Of a stretch of DNA of 64,000 bases, positions 34,497 to 43,299 are shown in pieces. Below the pieces are notes generated by a model. It made no database searches, was not told where the DNA came from, and saw only the letters and a program-made list of their open reading frames with translations. The DNA is from Candidatus Neomicrothrix sp. UBA814 (lineage in GTDB: Bacteria > Actinomycetota > Acidimicrobiia > Acidimicrobiales > Poriferisodalaceae). Each line of letters starts with the position of its first letter. The stretch's first letter is position 1. A program made the translations under genes and the position numbers. The stretch is taken from positions 426,768 through 490,767 of the forward strand of contig DBIA01000017.1 in the NCBI GenBank assembly GCA_002296525.1, in the 5' to 3' direction.

Positions 34497-35933
34497 CTAG
34501 AAGCCGTCGGGTCTCTGGAAGCCCCCGAGAGCTTTTTGTAGGAATCGGCCAGCCGCCAACGTTGTGCGGTCTTCGAGAAATGGCCCAGCTATCTGAACAC
34601 CAACGGGTTTGGCGTCAATCTGACCAATAGGAACGACAGTGGATGGAAGCCAGGAAACTCCTGTGAGGCCCACCCACTTGAGTTGGTCTGTGTAAGGGCG
34701 CTGTTGCTCATCTACTTGGACAGTTCGACCCGTAAAAGGGCTGGAATGGTCGTGTCGAATAGCCTCAGTCAAGGTCACCGGCATTAATACGACATCAAAC
34801 GACTCGAAAAACTCTCGCCACCGATTCCTTTGCTGCATGCGCCGCTCTTGCCAACTCAGCCACTCGCGATGACGCAGCGATGCGTACGCTATTCCCAACT
34901 CTCCTTGAGGTTCTTCCTTGCTAGCAGCGTGTTCTTCAATCTCTGACAGCGTCCATGTAGCGGCTTCAGCGGCTGATAGGAGATGGTTGTAAGTATCGAC
35001 CGCTTTCTCAAACGTGAAACTCGGTCGAGCTTCGTAGTCAACGAGAGCACCAGCATCTTCGAATGCGGTCGCTGCGCCCATCAAGAGTTTCCTGTAAGCC
35101 TGACTAATCGGGGCTGTCTCCTCATCGAGCCATACGGCGACACGGAAATCTTTGACCTGCTTATGACGAGGCGCAGGCAATGTAAGGGAATATGCGATTT
35201 GGTTCCACGAATCCGGTCCCGCTAGTAAATCGAGCGCCATTTCAAGGTCGTCTACATCGCGAGCCATCGGGCCCGCCACAGCGATATCGGCCTGACTTAA
35301 CGTCCCAGGCATACCTGGTATTTGACCGAGCGCTGAGACAATCCCATAACTCGGCTTGTGCCCACATACTCCCGACCAGTGGCAAGGAGTGCGAATAGAA
35401 CCACCAATATCTGACCCCAACTCCAGTGGGGTGTACCCCGCTGCAAGGGCTGCGCTAGAACCGCCAGACGAGCCCCCCGGTGTGCATTCGATGTCGTATG
35501 GGTTAGCTGTAGCGCCGTAGACCTTGTTATAGGACTGAAGATCGCCCGCCCAAATCGGGAGATTGGTTTTACCGTAAACGATCGCGCCCGCATCTTTGTA
35601 TCGAGCGACGGGATCAGCATCTTTGTCTGGCACGAACTCCGCTAACTCCGGTGCGCCGGACGTGGTAGTCAGGCCCTCCGTCTGAAAGCTGTCTTTGATT
35701 GTTATCGGCACTCCATGTAGCGGCCCTAGCTCGTCGCCTCTAGCCACAGCTTCGTCGGCGCGGTTTGCGGCCTCTAACGCTCGTTCCGCATCTAACGCAA
35801 CTACAGCATTGATCGGGCCATCAAGACGCTCAACTCGACTTAATGCTGCCTCGAGTAATTCGCGGCTTGATACTTCTTTCGCGGCAATTGAAGCTGCGGT
35901 CTCTAATGCCGTGCTGTAACTGTGATCGCTCAT
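34497..35933 (-). CDS. Amidase signature enzyme
   Basis: 478-residue amidase with Lys in VPITIKDSFQ, cis-Ser in TPGGSSGGSSAALA and nucleophilic Ser in GSDIGGSIRTPCHWSG; end segment PVGVQIAGPFLEDR. The start at ATG 35933 is favoured over ATG 35948 because GAGGGC is correctly spaced before it. Converges with the SDR gene and is divergent from the fused CoA-transferase gene across a region with an inverted repeat. Confidence 0.93.
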   Translation of the reverse strand: MSDHSYSTALETAASIAAKEVSSRELLEAALSRVERLDGPINAVVALDAERALEAANRADEAVARGDELGPLHGVPITIKDSFQTEGLTTTSGAPELAEFVPDKDADPVARYKDAGAIVYGKTNLPIWAGDLQSYNKVYGATANPYDIECTPGGSSGGSSAALAAGYTPLELGSDIGGSIRTPCHWSGVCGHKPSYGIVSALGQIPGMPGTLSQADIAVAGPMARDVDDLEMALDLLAGPDSWNQIAYSLTLPAPRHKQVKDFRVAVWLDEETAPISQAYRKLLMGAATAFEDAGALVDYEARPSFTFEKAVDTYNHLLSAAEAATWTLSEIEEHAASKEEPQGELGIAYASLRHREWLSWQERRMQQRNRWREFFESFDVVLMPVTLTEAIRHDHSSPFTGRTVQVDEQQRPYTDQLKWVGLTGVSWLPSTVVPIGQIDAKPVGVQIAGPFLEDRTTLAAGRFLQKALGGFQRPDGF

Positions 35934-35956
35934 TGCGCCCTCTATCAATCATTGAC

Positions 35957-35972
35957 TAACGGTCTTACGTTA
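35957..35972. promoter_or_regulatory. Inverted repeat in divergent promoter region
   Basis: TAACG, six bases, CGTTA is a perfect inverted repeat 24 bases upstream of the amidase start and 118 bases upstream of the fused CoA-transferase start. Position between divergent genes suits a TetR/GntR-type operator. No regulator gene is adjacent. Confidence 0.35.
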
Positions 35973-36089
35973 ATAGGTGACGCCCACCAACAGCCCAGAA
36001 AATCCCCGAATACCTGCGCAAGAAACACTGGGTCTGGTGTTTTGTCGCGGAATAGTGAATGATCTTGTGATCAATAAGGGGGCAAATTG

Positions 36090-38525
36090 ATGCTGGAGCC
36101 ATACCGCGTCCTGGATCTGACCGACGAACGAGGCCAACTAGCGGGCATGATGCTCGCTGACCTCGGAGCAGAAGTTATCCTCATCGAACCACCTGAAGGA
36201 TCACGATCTCGCGCAGTGGGCCCATTCGTTCAAGGACGAGAGGGTGACCCTGAGGCGTCTCTGTGGTTTTGGTCATATAACCGTGGCAAGAGAAGTCTCA
36301 CGCTTGATTTGGATACCGAGGAAGGACAGTCGCGTCTAAAAGCTCTGGTTAAAGGCGCAGATGTCATCATCGAATCCTCTGACGTGGGAAAAATGGCCAG
36401 CCGCGGGCTTAGCTACGAAGACCTGTCAGCCCTCAACCCTCAAATAATCTTCACCTCGATTTCCCCATACGGCCAAACTGGCCCCAAGTCATCATGGAGA
36501 GCAACTGACCTCACCGTTGCGGCTGCAGGCATGCAAATGAACATGCAGGGCGACGATGACAGATCACCTCTGCGGATCCCGCTCGACCAATCTTTCCTTC
36601 ACGCGTCCGCCGAAGCAGGAGCGGCGACCCTCATAGCGTTGCATGAACGCAATCGGTCCGGCACCGGGCAGCACGTAGACGTATCGGCACAGCAGGCTCT
36701 CACCTGTGCCGTGCAATCAACTTCGTTGGCGTATCTATACAACGCTCAAGAAGCAGGACGTATGAGTGGTGGAGCCAAATTAGGTCCATTCAAGATTCGA
36801 CTTCGTTCACCAGCCAGTGACGGCTACGTCTCAACAACAATTCTGTTCGGCGAAGCGGTTGGCCCATTTGGTCAGCGCCTCTTCGAATGGATTCACGCTG
36901 AAGGCGAATGCGAAGACAGCGATCTAGAAATTGAGTGGATTGACTTCGTAGACGGCGTCATGAGCGGTCAAATCCCAATGGGCGAATATGACCGCATCCA
37001 AGATGTTGCCGCAGAATTTACTTCCAAGCGTCAGAAAAGAGACCTTCTTGAAGAGGCGTTGGCGCGCCGGCTTCTCATTGTGCCGATCGCCACTGTCGGT
37101 GACGTCGCTGAAGAACCCCATTACACAGAACGAGACTTTTGGCGCGACATCGAAATTCCCGACCATGGGACCGTTTCCTTTCCTGGGCCCTCAGCAAAGA
37201 TGTCCGCTACACCAATGGTGATTGAGCAGCCCCCACCAGCTCTAGGGGAGGCGAATGCCGAATTTGAAGGCGAAATGGCTCGGGACTTGGCACCCAACAC
37301 AGCCAAATCATCTTCTGACGGAACTGCTTTACCTCTATCGGATGTGAATGTACTGGACTTGCAATGGGTTATGGCAGGACCTGCATCAACCAGAGTTCTC
37401 GCGGACTGGGGCGCGACGGTGGTGCGAATCGAATCCTCGAACAAAGTTGAAACAGCACGCACGATCCAACCGTTCCTCAACGACGAAGGTGGAGCTGATA
37501 ACGGAGGCCTCTACCAAAACATGAACGCAGGGAAGATGGGCCTCGCACTAGATATGTCGAAACCCGAGTCGAAAGATGTGATCCTCGACCTAGTGAAATG
37601 GGCCGACGTTGTCTGCGAATCATTCTCGCCAAAAGCAATGCAGAACTGGGGCCTTGGTTACGAGGATCTCAAAAAAGTTAATCCATCAATCATCATGACT
37701 AGCAGTTGCCTATTTGGCCAAGACGGACCTCTGTCGAGTCTGGCGGGCTTTGGAACCATGGGGGCTTCCATGTCTGGCTTCTACGCGATGACTGGATGGC
37801 CCGACAGAGACCCCGCCGGGGTTATGGGCGCATATACCGACTATGTCTCGCCAAGGTTTCTGACGGCGGCAATTATGGCTGCGCTTGATCATCGCGACAG
37901 GACCGGAGAAGGTCAGTACATAGATCTTTCCCAGGCTGAGTCGGCAATGCACTTCTTGACGCCAGCAGTGCTGGACTACCGAATCAACGGGCGAGAACCT
38001 CAACCAGTAGGTAATGACCACCCGTCGATGTTTCCCCATGGCAACTATGCCTCCGAGGGTGAAGACAAATGGGTTGCTATCGCATGCGAAAACGATGACC
38101 AGTGGACAGCAATGTGCCACCTGATGTCGTTGTCGGATCACCTTTTGGAACTCGGTTCGGAACAGCGACGCGAGCGTCGAGAAGAAATTGATAGCGAAAT
38201 ATCAGCGTGGACCTCGCAGCGCTCCGGAGCAGAGGCACAAGATTTACTTCAACAAGCAGGAGTGACGGCGCACAGGCTGCAGATGTCCGATGCGCTTGCC
38301 GACGACCCGCAACTCGAACACCGACGACACTTTCGTCACGTCGATCACATGACAAATGAGAAAATGTGGGTCGAAGGAACTCGCTTTGCGATGAGCAGAT
38401 CATCTGATGACATCACCGACGCTGGCCCAAGCTACGGCCAACACACCTTTGAAGTCTTAGAGGGAATCTTGGGATACGACGCTGATCGGATCGCAGAGCT
38501 AGCAGTCGCAGGGGTTCTCGAATAA
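36090..38525 (+). CDS. Double-domain CaiB/BaiF CoA-transferase (fusion)
   Basis: 811 residues comprising two class III CoA-transferase domains in tandem. The first (about 1-395) starts YRVLDLTDERGQLAGMMLADLGAEVILIEPP and has Asp in RATDLTVAAAGM. The second (about 415-805) starts DVNVLDLQWVMAGPASTRVLADWGATVVRIE; at the matching place it reads AGFGTMGASMSG, with no obvious Asp. One half may therefore be structural, so that the fusion mimics the interlocked dimer. ATG 36090 follows AAGGGGGC with proper spacing; an in-frame TTG precedes it. Confidence 0.9.
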   Translation: MLEPYRVLDLTDERGQLAGMMLADLGAEVILIEPPEGSRSRAVGPFVQGREGDPEASLWFWSYNRGKRSLTLDLDTEEGQSRLKALVKGADVIIESSDVGKMASRGLSYEDLSALNPQIIFTSISPYGQTGPKSSWRATDLTVAAAGMQMNMQGDDDRSPLRIPLDQSFLHASAEAGAATLIALHERNRSGTGQHVDVSAQQALTCAVQSTSLAYLYNAQEAGRMSGGAKLGPFKIRLRSPASDGYVSTTILFGEAVGPFGQRLFEWIHAEGECEDSDLEIEWIDFVDGVMSGQIPMGEYDRIQDVAAEFTSKRQKRDLLEEALARRLLIVPIATVGDVAEEPHYTERDFWRDIEIPDHGTVSFPGPSAKMSATPMVIEQPPPALGEANAEFEGEMARDLAPNTAKSSSDGTALPLSDVNVLDLQWVMAGPASTRVLADWGATVVRIESSNKVETARTIQPFLNDEGGADNGGLYQNMNAGKMGLALDMSKPESKDVILDLVKWADVVCESFSPKAMQNWGLGYEDLKKVNPSIIMTSSCLFGQDGPLSSLAGFGTMGASMSGFYAMTGWPDRDPAGVMGAYTDYVSPRFLTAAIMAALDHRDRTGEGQYIDLSQAESAMHFLTPAVLDYRINGREPQPVGNDHPSMFPHGNYASEGEDKWVAIACENDDQWTAMCHLMSLSDHLLELGSEQRRERREEIDSEISAWTSQRSGAEAQDLLQQAGVTAHRLQMSDALADDPQLEHRRHFRHVDHMTNEKMWVEGTRFAMSRSSDDITDAGPSYGQHTFEVLEGILGYDADRIAELAVAGVLE

Positions 38526-38537
38526 CGATCCGTAACT

Positions 38538-39506
38538 CTAGGGTGGAGTCTCTGCAGCTGCTTGACCCGTAAGCCCCCGATAATTGCGGTCAATAAACCA
38601 GCGTTGGTAGTCGCCGTAGGTAGTTGGCTCATAACGGCTAGGCGTCTCAGGCGACACTGTGGTTGGGACTGGCTCCACCACAGCATCGTCTCGGGCGCCA
38701 TAGAAGAACGGCACGGCGTAGCGATCAACCTTGGAAAGATTGCTTGCCCTGTGGGCGGTAGAAAGATATTTGCCGTTAGTCCAACGCTTCAGCATGTCGC
38801 CGCTGTTTACAACAAACGAGCAAGGCACCACTGGAGGTTGCACCCAGTCATAGCCGGCTGGGCGAACTTCTAAGCCGGGAACGTCGTTGACGGGTAAGAA
38901 CGTGAAAATTGAGCTGTCTGTATGAGGGGCCAATCCCCACTCGTTGTCGCTGTATTCCATGACTGGGTAGTGAGACATCCGAAGCGTCACGCTCGGTTCG
39001 TCAAAGTCTTTAGCAAAGAAGTCAGGTTCCAGGTCAAGTGAAAGAGCTAGCAGCGGTAAGAGAGAGTCTGCTAGTCCCTGCATTGCCTGAATATAGGTAG
39101 CAGTGAGTTCTTTGAAACCTTGAAGGTTCGGATATTGGTTCGCTTCCCGGTAACCACCTTCGTGAATGAAAAACGCTTCATTCTGGTTGGGTTTGCGTAC
39201 CTCTCCAGCTATTTCGCTTGCATAGGAGGTACCTGCCCCCATTCCGAGGTAACCGCCGTGAGTGCGGTCCATTGTGATGGCGTCTTTCTGTTCTTGGGGT
39301 AAAGAGTGAAGTGTTTGCGTCGCTTCATAAATCTGTTCAACTAATTGCCAAGAGACACCGTGGTTGATAATCGAAAAGAACCCGATGTCTTGGAGAGCCT
39401 GTTTGAGTTCCGCGGCCAGAGTCCTGACGCCGGCCTCATCGCCATCGAGTAGAGGCTGAAGGTCAAGGACTGGAATTATCGAAGCGGAAGTCACTTTTGT
39501 TGACAT
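38538..39506 (-). CDS. Isopenicillin N synthase-like 2-oxoglutarate/Fe(II) oxygenase
   Basis: 322-residue non-heme iron oxygenase. The DIOX N-terminal region (IPVLDLQPLLDGD...GFFSIINHGV) is followed by the jelly-roll core with the iron ligands His-x-Asp in LAPHTDSS and His in STAHRAS. The co-substrate site that is usually Arg-x-Ser reads Arg-Tyr-Ala (DRYAVPFF). GGGGGA precedes ATG 39506. Could hydroxylate a small catabolic substrate. Converges with the fused CoA-transferase. Confidence 0.88.
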   Translation of the reverse strand: MSTKVTSASIIPVLDLQPLLDGDEAGVRTLAAELKQALQDIGFFSIINHGVSWQLVEQIYEATQTLHSLPQEQKDAITMDRTHGGYLGMGAGTSYASEIAGEVRKPNQNEAFFIHEGGYREANQYPNLQGFKELTATYIQAMQGLADSLLPLLALSLDLEPDFFAKDFDEPSVTLRMSHYPVMEYSDNEWGLAPHTDSSIFTFLPVNDVPGLEVRPAGYDWVQPPVVPCSFVVNSGDMLKRWTNGKYLSTAHRASNLSKVDRYAVPFFYGARDDAVVEPVPTTVSPETPSRYEPTTYGDYQRWFIDRNYRGLTGQAAAETPP

Positions 39507-39571
39507 AAGTCCCCCAAAGACGCTCACTTAAGATTATGGCAAGGAGCCTAGAACGATCTTCACGTTCCGGC

Positions 39572-39994
39572 TCAGGCGGGATCGATGGTCACTTCCCGTT
39601 GCGTGAACCTCCAGCCATCTGTTGTCCGCATAAGGCGATCTCGGTAGATGCCGGTCGCTCTGAACAACGCGGAGTCACCTTGGCCAGCGCTGTAGGCGTT
39701 CAGATAGCACTTCATAGTCGCGGCATCACCGTCTCCTTCGATGAGAAGGTTCCAATTCCAATGGCGGGCACGACCTTGATTAATGGAGAAGTGTTTTTCG
39801 GCGTAAGCACGCAAGGCGTCTTGGCCTTGATGTGTTCCTCCGAGCGGAGCACCGTCCGGAAGGCCGACGCAACTAAAGGTCCCATCGGGTGTGAAGGTAT
39901 TGACCCAACTATCTACGTCGCCTAAATCGACGGCAAAGTTGTATCGGGCGAGTAGCTGACGAATTTCTTCAAAGTCACTTGGTTCTAGAGACAT
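39572..39994 (-). CDS. SnoaL/NTF2-like protein
   Basis: 140-residue SnoaL-like alpha+beta barrel: EIRQLLARYNFAVDLGDVDSWVNTFTPDGTFSCVG is the family opening, and the end RTTDGWRFTQREVTID is typical. GGAGGT precedes ATG 39994. Such proteins act as small isomerases/hydrolases or ring-hydroxylation accessory subunits; the exact role is unknown. Lies downstream of a hypothetical gene on the same strand. Confidence 0.82.
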   Translation of the reverse strand: MSLEPSDFEEIRQLLARYNFAVDLGDVDSWVNTFTPDGTFSCVGLPDGAPLGGTHQGQDALRAYAEKHFSINQGRARHWNWNLLIEGDGDAATMKCYLNAYSAGQGDSALFRATGIYRDRLMRTTDGWRFTQREVTIDPA

Positions 39995-40042
39995 CAATGG
40001 ACCTCCATTTCCGTTCTACGTTAGGGGCTGTGGCCCGATACG

Positions 40043-40402
40043 TCATCTGGTCGCTAGTTCGTTTAGGTCAGCTGAAATTTCGCCAACCTGTGTCCGGAGC
40101 TGTGTGAGAACACTTGTGCCGTCTTTCGTGGCTTTCCAATGCCGTCGCTTCATGCGTTCCAGACGATCGCAAATGGAGTCAATTGCTTTCTCAATGTCGG
40201 TTGGGTCGAAGTTGACTGCCAGGGGGTCGCCTAGATACATGGCGGTCTCTTGAAGACGAGAACGAAGTAGGTCTAAGAGAGGTCGTTTATCTTCGCCTGT
40301 TGATCGAGGGATTCGCGGCAGAAGAGTTCGAAAGAAGTATTCAACATCGGCCGGCGTAAGTCGGGCTAGTTCGAGTCCTTCGATGTGCTCTGATCGACTC
40401 AT
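40043..40402 (-). CDS. Hypothetical protein
   Basis: 119 residues, mainly helical, without signal peptide or Cys. Contains ADVEYFFRTLLPRIPRS and a heptad-like C-terminal stretch (IEKAIDSICDRLERMKRRHW; LTQLRTQVGEISADLNELA). No family recognised. It begins with ATG and is followed by the SnoaL gene 48 bases downstream, so it may be in the same transcript. Confidence 0.6.
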   Translation of the reverse strand: MSRSEHIEGLELARLTPADVEYFFRTLLPRIPRSTGEDKRPLLDLLRSRLQETAMYLGDPLAVNFDPTDIEKAIDSICDRLERMKRRHWKATKDGTSVLTQLRTQVGEISADLNELATR

Positions 40403-40520
40403 CGGTTGTCTTTGATGATCGCGACACCGGTTGACGAATTCGACATGACGTGAACTTACTCCGGCACAGAGGAAAGTTCGTTGGTACGGTGCAATTCACC
40501 GGTAATTGGAAAGGACCGCG

Positions 40521-41507
40521 ATGAGAGCTTGGCGTTTGAATGAACTAGGTGACCCGTGGGATGTTCTTTCCCTTGAGGAGGTCGAATCCCCGTCGCCAGG
40601 TGCAGGCGAAGCGCGAGTTTCAGTGTCTGCGAGCGATCTTAATTTCGCCGACATTCTTCAGTGTCAAGGTCAATATCAAGTCAGGCTTGACCCCCCATTT
40701 ACGCCGGGGATGAGTGTCGCAGGCACAGTGGTTGAGGTAGGACCAGAGTGCGACCTTCAAATAGGTGACCGCGTGTTGGGGATGACAGCTTCGGGCTGGG
40801 GTGGCTATGCCGAAGAAGCGTTAGTTCGCGGCCGTGAGATGCGAATAGTTCCAGACAATGTTTCGCTTCCGGCAGCGGCAGCAATGAACGTGATCTATGG
40901 AACTGGATGGACGGCTTTGCATCGAAGAGGGCAAATGCAACCAGGTGAAACTGTGCTTGTTTTGGCGGCGGCTGGAGGTGTTGGCTCTGCCGCGGTTCAA
41001 ATGGCGAAAGCTCATGGATGTACCGTCATCGCCGCCGCAGGTGGAAGCGAGAAAGCTGATGTTTGTCGGTCACTTGGCGCAGATGTTGTGGTTGATTACA
41101 ACTCTGAAGATCTGTACGAAAAGGTGATGGAAGCAACTTCTGGTGCGGGTTGTGACCTCATCTATGACCCAGTTGGCGGAGAGTACTTTGACGTTGCGCG
41201 GCGCCTTGTGGCTTGGGAAGGGCGGCTGCTAGTTGTCGGGTTTGCGAGTGGGGACATTCCAAGCGCACCAGCAAATCACGTTCTGGTAAAGAATTATTCA
41301 GTCGTGGGTGTTCACATGGGCGGGTACAAGGGCCGCATGGATGAGGTACTAGACGAGTGTTATGAAGAGCTTTGGGGCTTGGTCGCCAGCGGCGCACTTG
41401 ATCCACTTGTAAGTAAAGAGTTGTCTCTGGATGATTTGATGGAGGGTCTGATTGATCTCTCTACCCGAAAAACAACCGGTCGAGTCATGTTGCGACCAGA
41501 CATGTAG
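40521..41507 (+). CDS. Zinc-free MDR-family quinone oxidoreductase
   Basis: 328-residue NADPH:quinone oxidoreductase-type enzyme. GroES-like N-terminal domain (MRAWRLNELGDPWDVL; LNFADILQCQGQY; FTPGMSVAGTVVEVGPE), then Rossmann motif LVLAAAGGVGSAAVQMAKAHG. The zinc-ligand Cys/His of alcohol dehydrogenases are absent. AAAGGA sits before ATG 40521. Probably reduces enones or quinones. Confidence 0.92.
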   Translation: MRAWRLNELGDPWDVLSLEEVESPSPGAGEARVSVSASDLNFADILQCQGQYQVRLDPPFTPGMSVAGTVVEVGPECDLQIGDRVLGMTASGWGGYAEEALVRGREMRIVPDNVSLPAAAAMNVIYGTGWTALHRRGQMQPGETVLVLAAAGGVGSAAVQMAKAHGCTVIAAAGGSEKADVCRSLGADVVVDYNSEDLYEKVMEATSGAGCDLIYDPVGGEYFDVARRLVAWEGRLLVVGFASGDIPSAPANHVLVKNYSVVGVHMGGYKGRMDEVLDECYEELWGLVASGALDPLVSKELSLDDLMEGLIDLSTRKTTGRVMLRPDM

Positions 41508-41524
41508 CGACTGGTCTCCTTACC

Positions 41525-42484
41525 TCAGTTCGCAGTTGGTGATACTCGAATCTCGCCCACAGTGGTTCCGGCCCAGTTTTTGAGAGTGTGTGGCGTCGCG
41601 AACTCGATACAGCCCAAACGGTCGAGCAGCCATTCGGCGGCGACCTCAGCTGCTCTTGCTTGACCATCGCGGGCTTTGACCGCGAACGCAAAACCTTCAC
41701 GCAGATCCACTCCGCAAAACACCCCTTCAGCGCCGGTTTTTACTGCCGCGTCGCCGGATGCGGCTTCCATTAAACGGGTGCAGGCGCGATCTGTGCCTGC
41801 GACAAGGAACGGCTCGTCAACCATGGCCTGTAGAAGACGTCGTCCAGATCCGCGTGTTCGAAGCTGCGACCAACCCCCCGCTAGGTGACTTAGAGGAATG
41901 GACCAGACGGGAACGCCGCAGCCATCTACACCGGGAACCTGGTCGCTTAACGCGATGCGACAGAAATCTTCAATCGCTGGGGTAACAAACCTTTTCATCA
42001 CCGGGTGGTCAGGGGAAATGTACCCCGATACGTCTAAATCGAAATGCTTTGACAGGCAGACGAATCCGGTGTGTTTGCCCGAACAATTGTTGTGTCGACT
42101 GTCAGGTTGAATTCCTGAGAGCGCTAAATCGCGGGCAGCCTGAGGGTTAGAAGGAATGTGAGCGCCGCACTCGAGAACATTATGAGAGAACCCCAATCTT
42201 TCAAGCCAGCGGTCTACTACTTCGACATGACGCGCTTCCCCGTTGTGGCTTGAACACGCCATCGCCAGTTGTTGAGCTGTGAGACTCTCAGAATCAGCTA
42301 GGCCTTCGGTGATCAGAGGTGTGGCCTGAATTGGTTTCAGAGCAGAACGCGGCAACGTCGGTCGACTTGACTCCCCCCACCCTTCAACCAGATTGCCTGT
42401 GTTATCAACCAGAGCGATATCCACCAAATGCACACTTTCGATAGATGCGCCTCGAGTGACCTCAACAACCAGTGAATTCTTCAC
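41525..42484 (-). CDS. Asparaginase, rhizobial type (AnsA/PF06089-like)
   Basis: 319-residue asparaginase of the thermolabile Rhizobium type, unrelated to the classic L-asparaginase I/II. Family motifs: VDIALVDNTGNLVEGWGE, PRSALKPIQATPLI, MACSSHNGE, HNNCSGKHTGFV and QVPGVDGCGVPVWSIPL; the Ser-Lys pairs expected of this beta-lactamase-like fold are present. Converts asparagine to aspartate. Divergent from the SDR gene at 42551. Confidence 0.9.
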   Translation of the reverse strand: MKNSLVVEVTRGASIESVHLVDIALVDNTGNLVEGWGESSRPTLPRSALKPIQATPLITEGLADSESLTAQQLAMACSSHNGEARHVEVVDRWLERLGFSHNVLECGAHIPSNPQAARDLALSGIQPDSRHNNCSGKHTGFVCLSKHFDLDVSGYISPDHPVMKRFVTPAIEDFCRIALSDQVPGVDGCGVPVWSIPLSHLAGGWSQLRTRGSGRRLLQAMVDEPFLVAGTDRACTRLMEAASGDAAVKTGAEGVFCGVDLREGFAFAVKARDGQARAAEVAAEWLLDRLGCIEFATPHTLKNWAGTTVGEIRVSPTAN

Positions 42485-42550
42485 ATCAATAGTCTTTCAG
42501 AGCACAGACACCTTGGTGCTGCAACAATTGCAAAGGTTGAAAGGTAGCTA

Positions 42551-43294
42551 ATGGGAACACTTGAGGGACGTTTGGCTTTGGTCACAGGTGCGAGCCGAGG
42601 AATCGGCGAACATTGTGCTCGGTCGCTTGCACAGCAAGGCGCGCGGGTCGCTTTGGCGGCGCGGTCAGAAGAAGACCTCAATAGGGTCGCGCAGACCCTC
42701 CCTAACGACCCTGTCACTATTGTCGCGGACTTAGCTCTCCAGGGAGCGGGATCTGAGCTTGCCAACGCCGCGGTTGCGGCTCTCGGCGGTATTGACATTC
42801 TGGTGAATAACGCAGGGGTCAGCGAAATTAAAGGCCAAGACGAGATGGTGATGAGGTTGAACTATCACGCGCCCCTTGAAACGACCAAAGCTTTGATGCG
42901 ACAGATGGCTGAGCGGGGCAATGGATCGGTTATCCATATGTCATCTGTTGCGGGCGTAACGGGAGTAGCTGAACTACCAACCTATGGTGCGACGAAGGCA
43001 GCTCTTGATTCACTTACGCGAAGTCAAGCCGCACAATTTGGTAAATACGGTGTGAGGGTGAACGGTGTAGCTCCAGGACTGATCATCACAGAAATGTGGG
43101 AAGAAGGCCGAAAGACGCCTGGTTTAGCTGACGGACTTTCCGACCACATTGCATTAGGGCGGTGGGGCGAACCAGACGAAATAGGTTCAGTGGTGGCGTT
43201 TTTGGCGAGTGACGCAGCGGCGTACATAACGGGGCAAACCATCGTGGTCGATGGAGGGTTCCATGCTGTGACCGCGTGGGGTGACTACGTGTAG
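42551..43294 (+). CDS. Short-chain dehydrogenase/reductase
   Basis: 247-residue SDR: TGASRGIG cofactor site, NNAG, Ser in MSSVAGVTG, YGATK catalytic pair and SDAAAYITGQTIVVDGGF C-terminal. Converges with the acyl-CoA ligase gene, five bases between stops. Substrate unknown. Confidence 0.93.
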   Translation: MGTLEGRLALVTGASRGIGEHCARSLAQQGARVALAARSEEDLNRVAQTLPNDPVTIVADLALQGAGSELANAAVAALGGIDILVNNAGVSEIKGQDEMVMRLNYHAPLETTKALMRQMAERGNGSVIHMSSVAGVTGVAELPTYGATKAALDSLTRSQAAQFGKYGVRVNGVAPGLIITEMWEEGRKTPGLADGLSDHIALGRWGEPDEIGSVVAFLASDAAAYITGQTIVVDGGFHAVTAWGDYV

Positions 43295-43299
43295 CGAAA

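Noticed and set aside
39536..39925. 129-codon plus-strand ORF over the SnoaL gene
   Set aside because: Shadow of the SnoaL coding sequence; no domain features.
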